A stretch of DNA of 13,383 bases from an uncultured Oscillospiraceae bacterium (GTDB lineage Bacteria; Bacillota; Clostridia; Oscillospirales; Ruminococcaceae), in contig CAKSJL010000048.1 of assembly GCA_934463345.1 (NCBI GenBank), forward strand, positions 1 to 13,383, given 5' to 3'. Below the pieces are notes generated by a model. It was not told where the DNA came from and made no database searches. It saw only the letters and a list, made by a program, of their open reading frames with translations. Position 1 is the stretch's first letter, and every line of letters starts with the position of its first letter. The translations under genes were made by a program, and so were the position numbers. Shown here one piece after another: positions 12,489-13,383 of the stretch.

Positions 12489-12534
12489 CCTTTTGCTTGA
12501 ACAATACATATACGATATGTGTACAATTCTGACA

Positions 12535-13383
12535 TTATTTTTTATCCTTAAGAGAATTCTTCGTTGACTTATTAAATTCATCAACAGCTTCATTCCATTC
12601 ACTGTATACTGGAAGCTCTCTTTTATCCTCAAATATTTTCTGGTCATCAAGATATTTTCCAAGATATCTCGTTACTTTCAGCGCACCGCTGAGGTTAAGG
12701 TGATCTCCGTTATCCATTGAATCCTTTGACCAGTCAATGTTAATTTCAGAGTGAAGAGTATTCAGGTCAATATAGTCAACGCCAAGCTCCTCGGCAAAAT
12801 CCTTCATGCTGTTATGGCGCATGTAATTCCAGTTTTTTGTACTTGGAGCACTTATAAAGACAAGCTTTGCATTATTCTGGTCACAAATTGCCTTTATATC
12901 CTTTACATACCTAATGTTCTTTGCCGGAATTTTCTCCTTTTTCTTCGACCTAACCATATACTCCTCTTCATTAGCCGCCTTAACAGCTGAATGTGACAGA
13001 TAACCCTTGTTAGGGTCTACATAAGTATAATCGGTCTTTCTGGAAAAATAGTTCATGTTGAAGGTTTTCCATCGGTCATGATACCTGAACACCGGAAAAA
13101 CCTTTTCAGCCTGCTGAAAAATCTCCTCAGCACGTCCGAATTTCCGAAAAACAGCATTTGTTTCGAGAAATACAATTTTCGGCTTCTGACTGTTCAGTGA
13201 ATTGCGGAGAATTTCAACAGAATAACAGAGCTTCTGTTTGGTTGTACCGCAGACGTACGTTGAAATCCCATAGTCCTGCCATATTTTAAGCGGAATAAAT
13301 GAGCAATAGGTCTCGCTGTCACCCAGTATAACCGCATCTATCGTATCGTCCGGCTCTCCTAGTATGCCGACCGCCATAGGATC
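12535..13383 (-). CDS. SGNH-hydrolase/DltD-like protein (5' end outside the window)
   Basis: 282 codons are visible, and the frame is open to the right edge (Asp-Pro before the first Met), so the ATG at 13377 is probably internal. An SGNH fold is suggested by the block I motif VILGDSETY with the nucleophile Ser, strand VFLETNAV, strand AKLVFISAPSTKN, and the C-terminal D-x-x-H-like element DNGDHLNLSGALKV, where the Asp/His pair would complete the triad. Proteins of this kind with a DltD-like layout usually have an N-terminal membrane anchor and work beside an MBOAT acyltransferase in modifying cell-surface polymers; neither is visible here. Substrate unknown. A terminator follows at 12455-12488. 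Confidence 0.72.
   Translation of the reverse strand, partial: DPMAVGILGEPDDTIDAVILGDSETYCSFIPLKIWQDYGISTYVCGTTKQKLCYSVEILRNSLNSQKPKIVFLETNAVFRKFGRAEEIFQQAEKVFPVFRYHDRWKTFNMNYFSRKTDYTYVDPNKGYLSHSAVKAANEEEYMVRSKKKEKIPAKNIRYVKDIKAICDQNNAKLVFISAPSTKNWNYMRHNSMKDFAEELGVDYIDLNTLHSEINIDWSKDSMDNGDHLNLSGALKVTRYLGKYLDDQKIFEDKRELPVYSEWNEAVDEFNKSTKNSLKDKK

Larger units (their letters stand above)
12132..12534. other. AT-rich intergenic region, 403 bp
   Basis: No convincing gene. It holds the SCP2 promoter and the terminator of the SGNH gene, both listed separately. It also contains a perfect 14-bp palindrome TCGTAATTTTACGA (12300-12313) and an inverted repeat AATGCCC (12333-12339) with GGGCATT (12355-12361). 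Neither has a T-run or an obvious promoter nearby. A 79-codon minus-strand frame at 12265-12504 runs through the terminator and looks random. Confidence 0.6.

Noticed and set aside
12265-12504. 79-codon minus-strand frame in the intergenic region
   Set aside because: It reads through the terminator at 12455-12488, has no ribosome binding site and its composition looks random.

Overview
The window reads as the chromosome of a low-to-mid GC, endospore-lineage Firmicute. It is most likely a Clostridia/Ruminococcaceae-type organism (inferred from gene content, not from any search). The evidence is the gene order yqfC-yqfD-phoH-ybeY-era, a ylbJ gene with a SigE-like promoter, an Mg2+ M-box riboswitch before mgtE, strong AGGAGG ribosome binding sites and an aldo/keto reductase with a ferredoxin-like tail.

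Layout. (1) 1-3342, minus strand: sporulation genes yqfC and yqfD overlap by 4 bp. They are followed by phoH, ybeY and the start of era, which have their own extended -10 promoter at 1810-1838. (2) 3672-4742, plus strand: ylbJ, with a SigE-like promoter and a strong terminator. (3) 4906-6897, plus strand: mgtE behind a leader of about 510 nt. The leader carries an unassigned folded domain, an M-box, an attenuator and a long foldback repeat. A bidirectional terminator ends the unit. (4) 7106-10727, minus strand: a MerR-type promoter (19-bp spacer) drives an ECF transporter S component, a 4Fe-4S aldo/keto reductase and a DUF1893 protein, probably continuing into an O6-alkylguanine-DNA alkyltransferase. 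A GNAT acetyltransferase follows with its own promoter, which is overlapped by a long palindrome. (5) 10795-12217, minus strand: an SCP2-domain protein with a histone-H1-like Lys/Ala/Thr tail, then an Sfp-type phosphopantetheinyl transferase whose start codon appears to be missing. (6) 12535-13383, minus strand: an SGNH-hydrolase-like protein cut by the window edge.

Two small repeat families are the least expected content. Family A is a 30-88 bp imperfect inverted repeat with ends like AAGGCAACACC and GGTATTGCCTT. It occurs at the stop codons of ybeY, ylbJ, mgtE and the GNAT gene, always in the orientation of the gene it abuts, and a short form lies in the 5' UTR of the ECF gene. Family B is a long foldback of about 110-160 bp present as two direct copies flanking mgtE. 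One copy is inside the mgtE leader. I do not recognise either family.

No rRNA, tRNA, CRISPR array, transposase or phage gene is visible.
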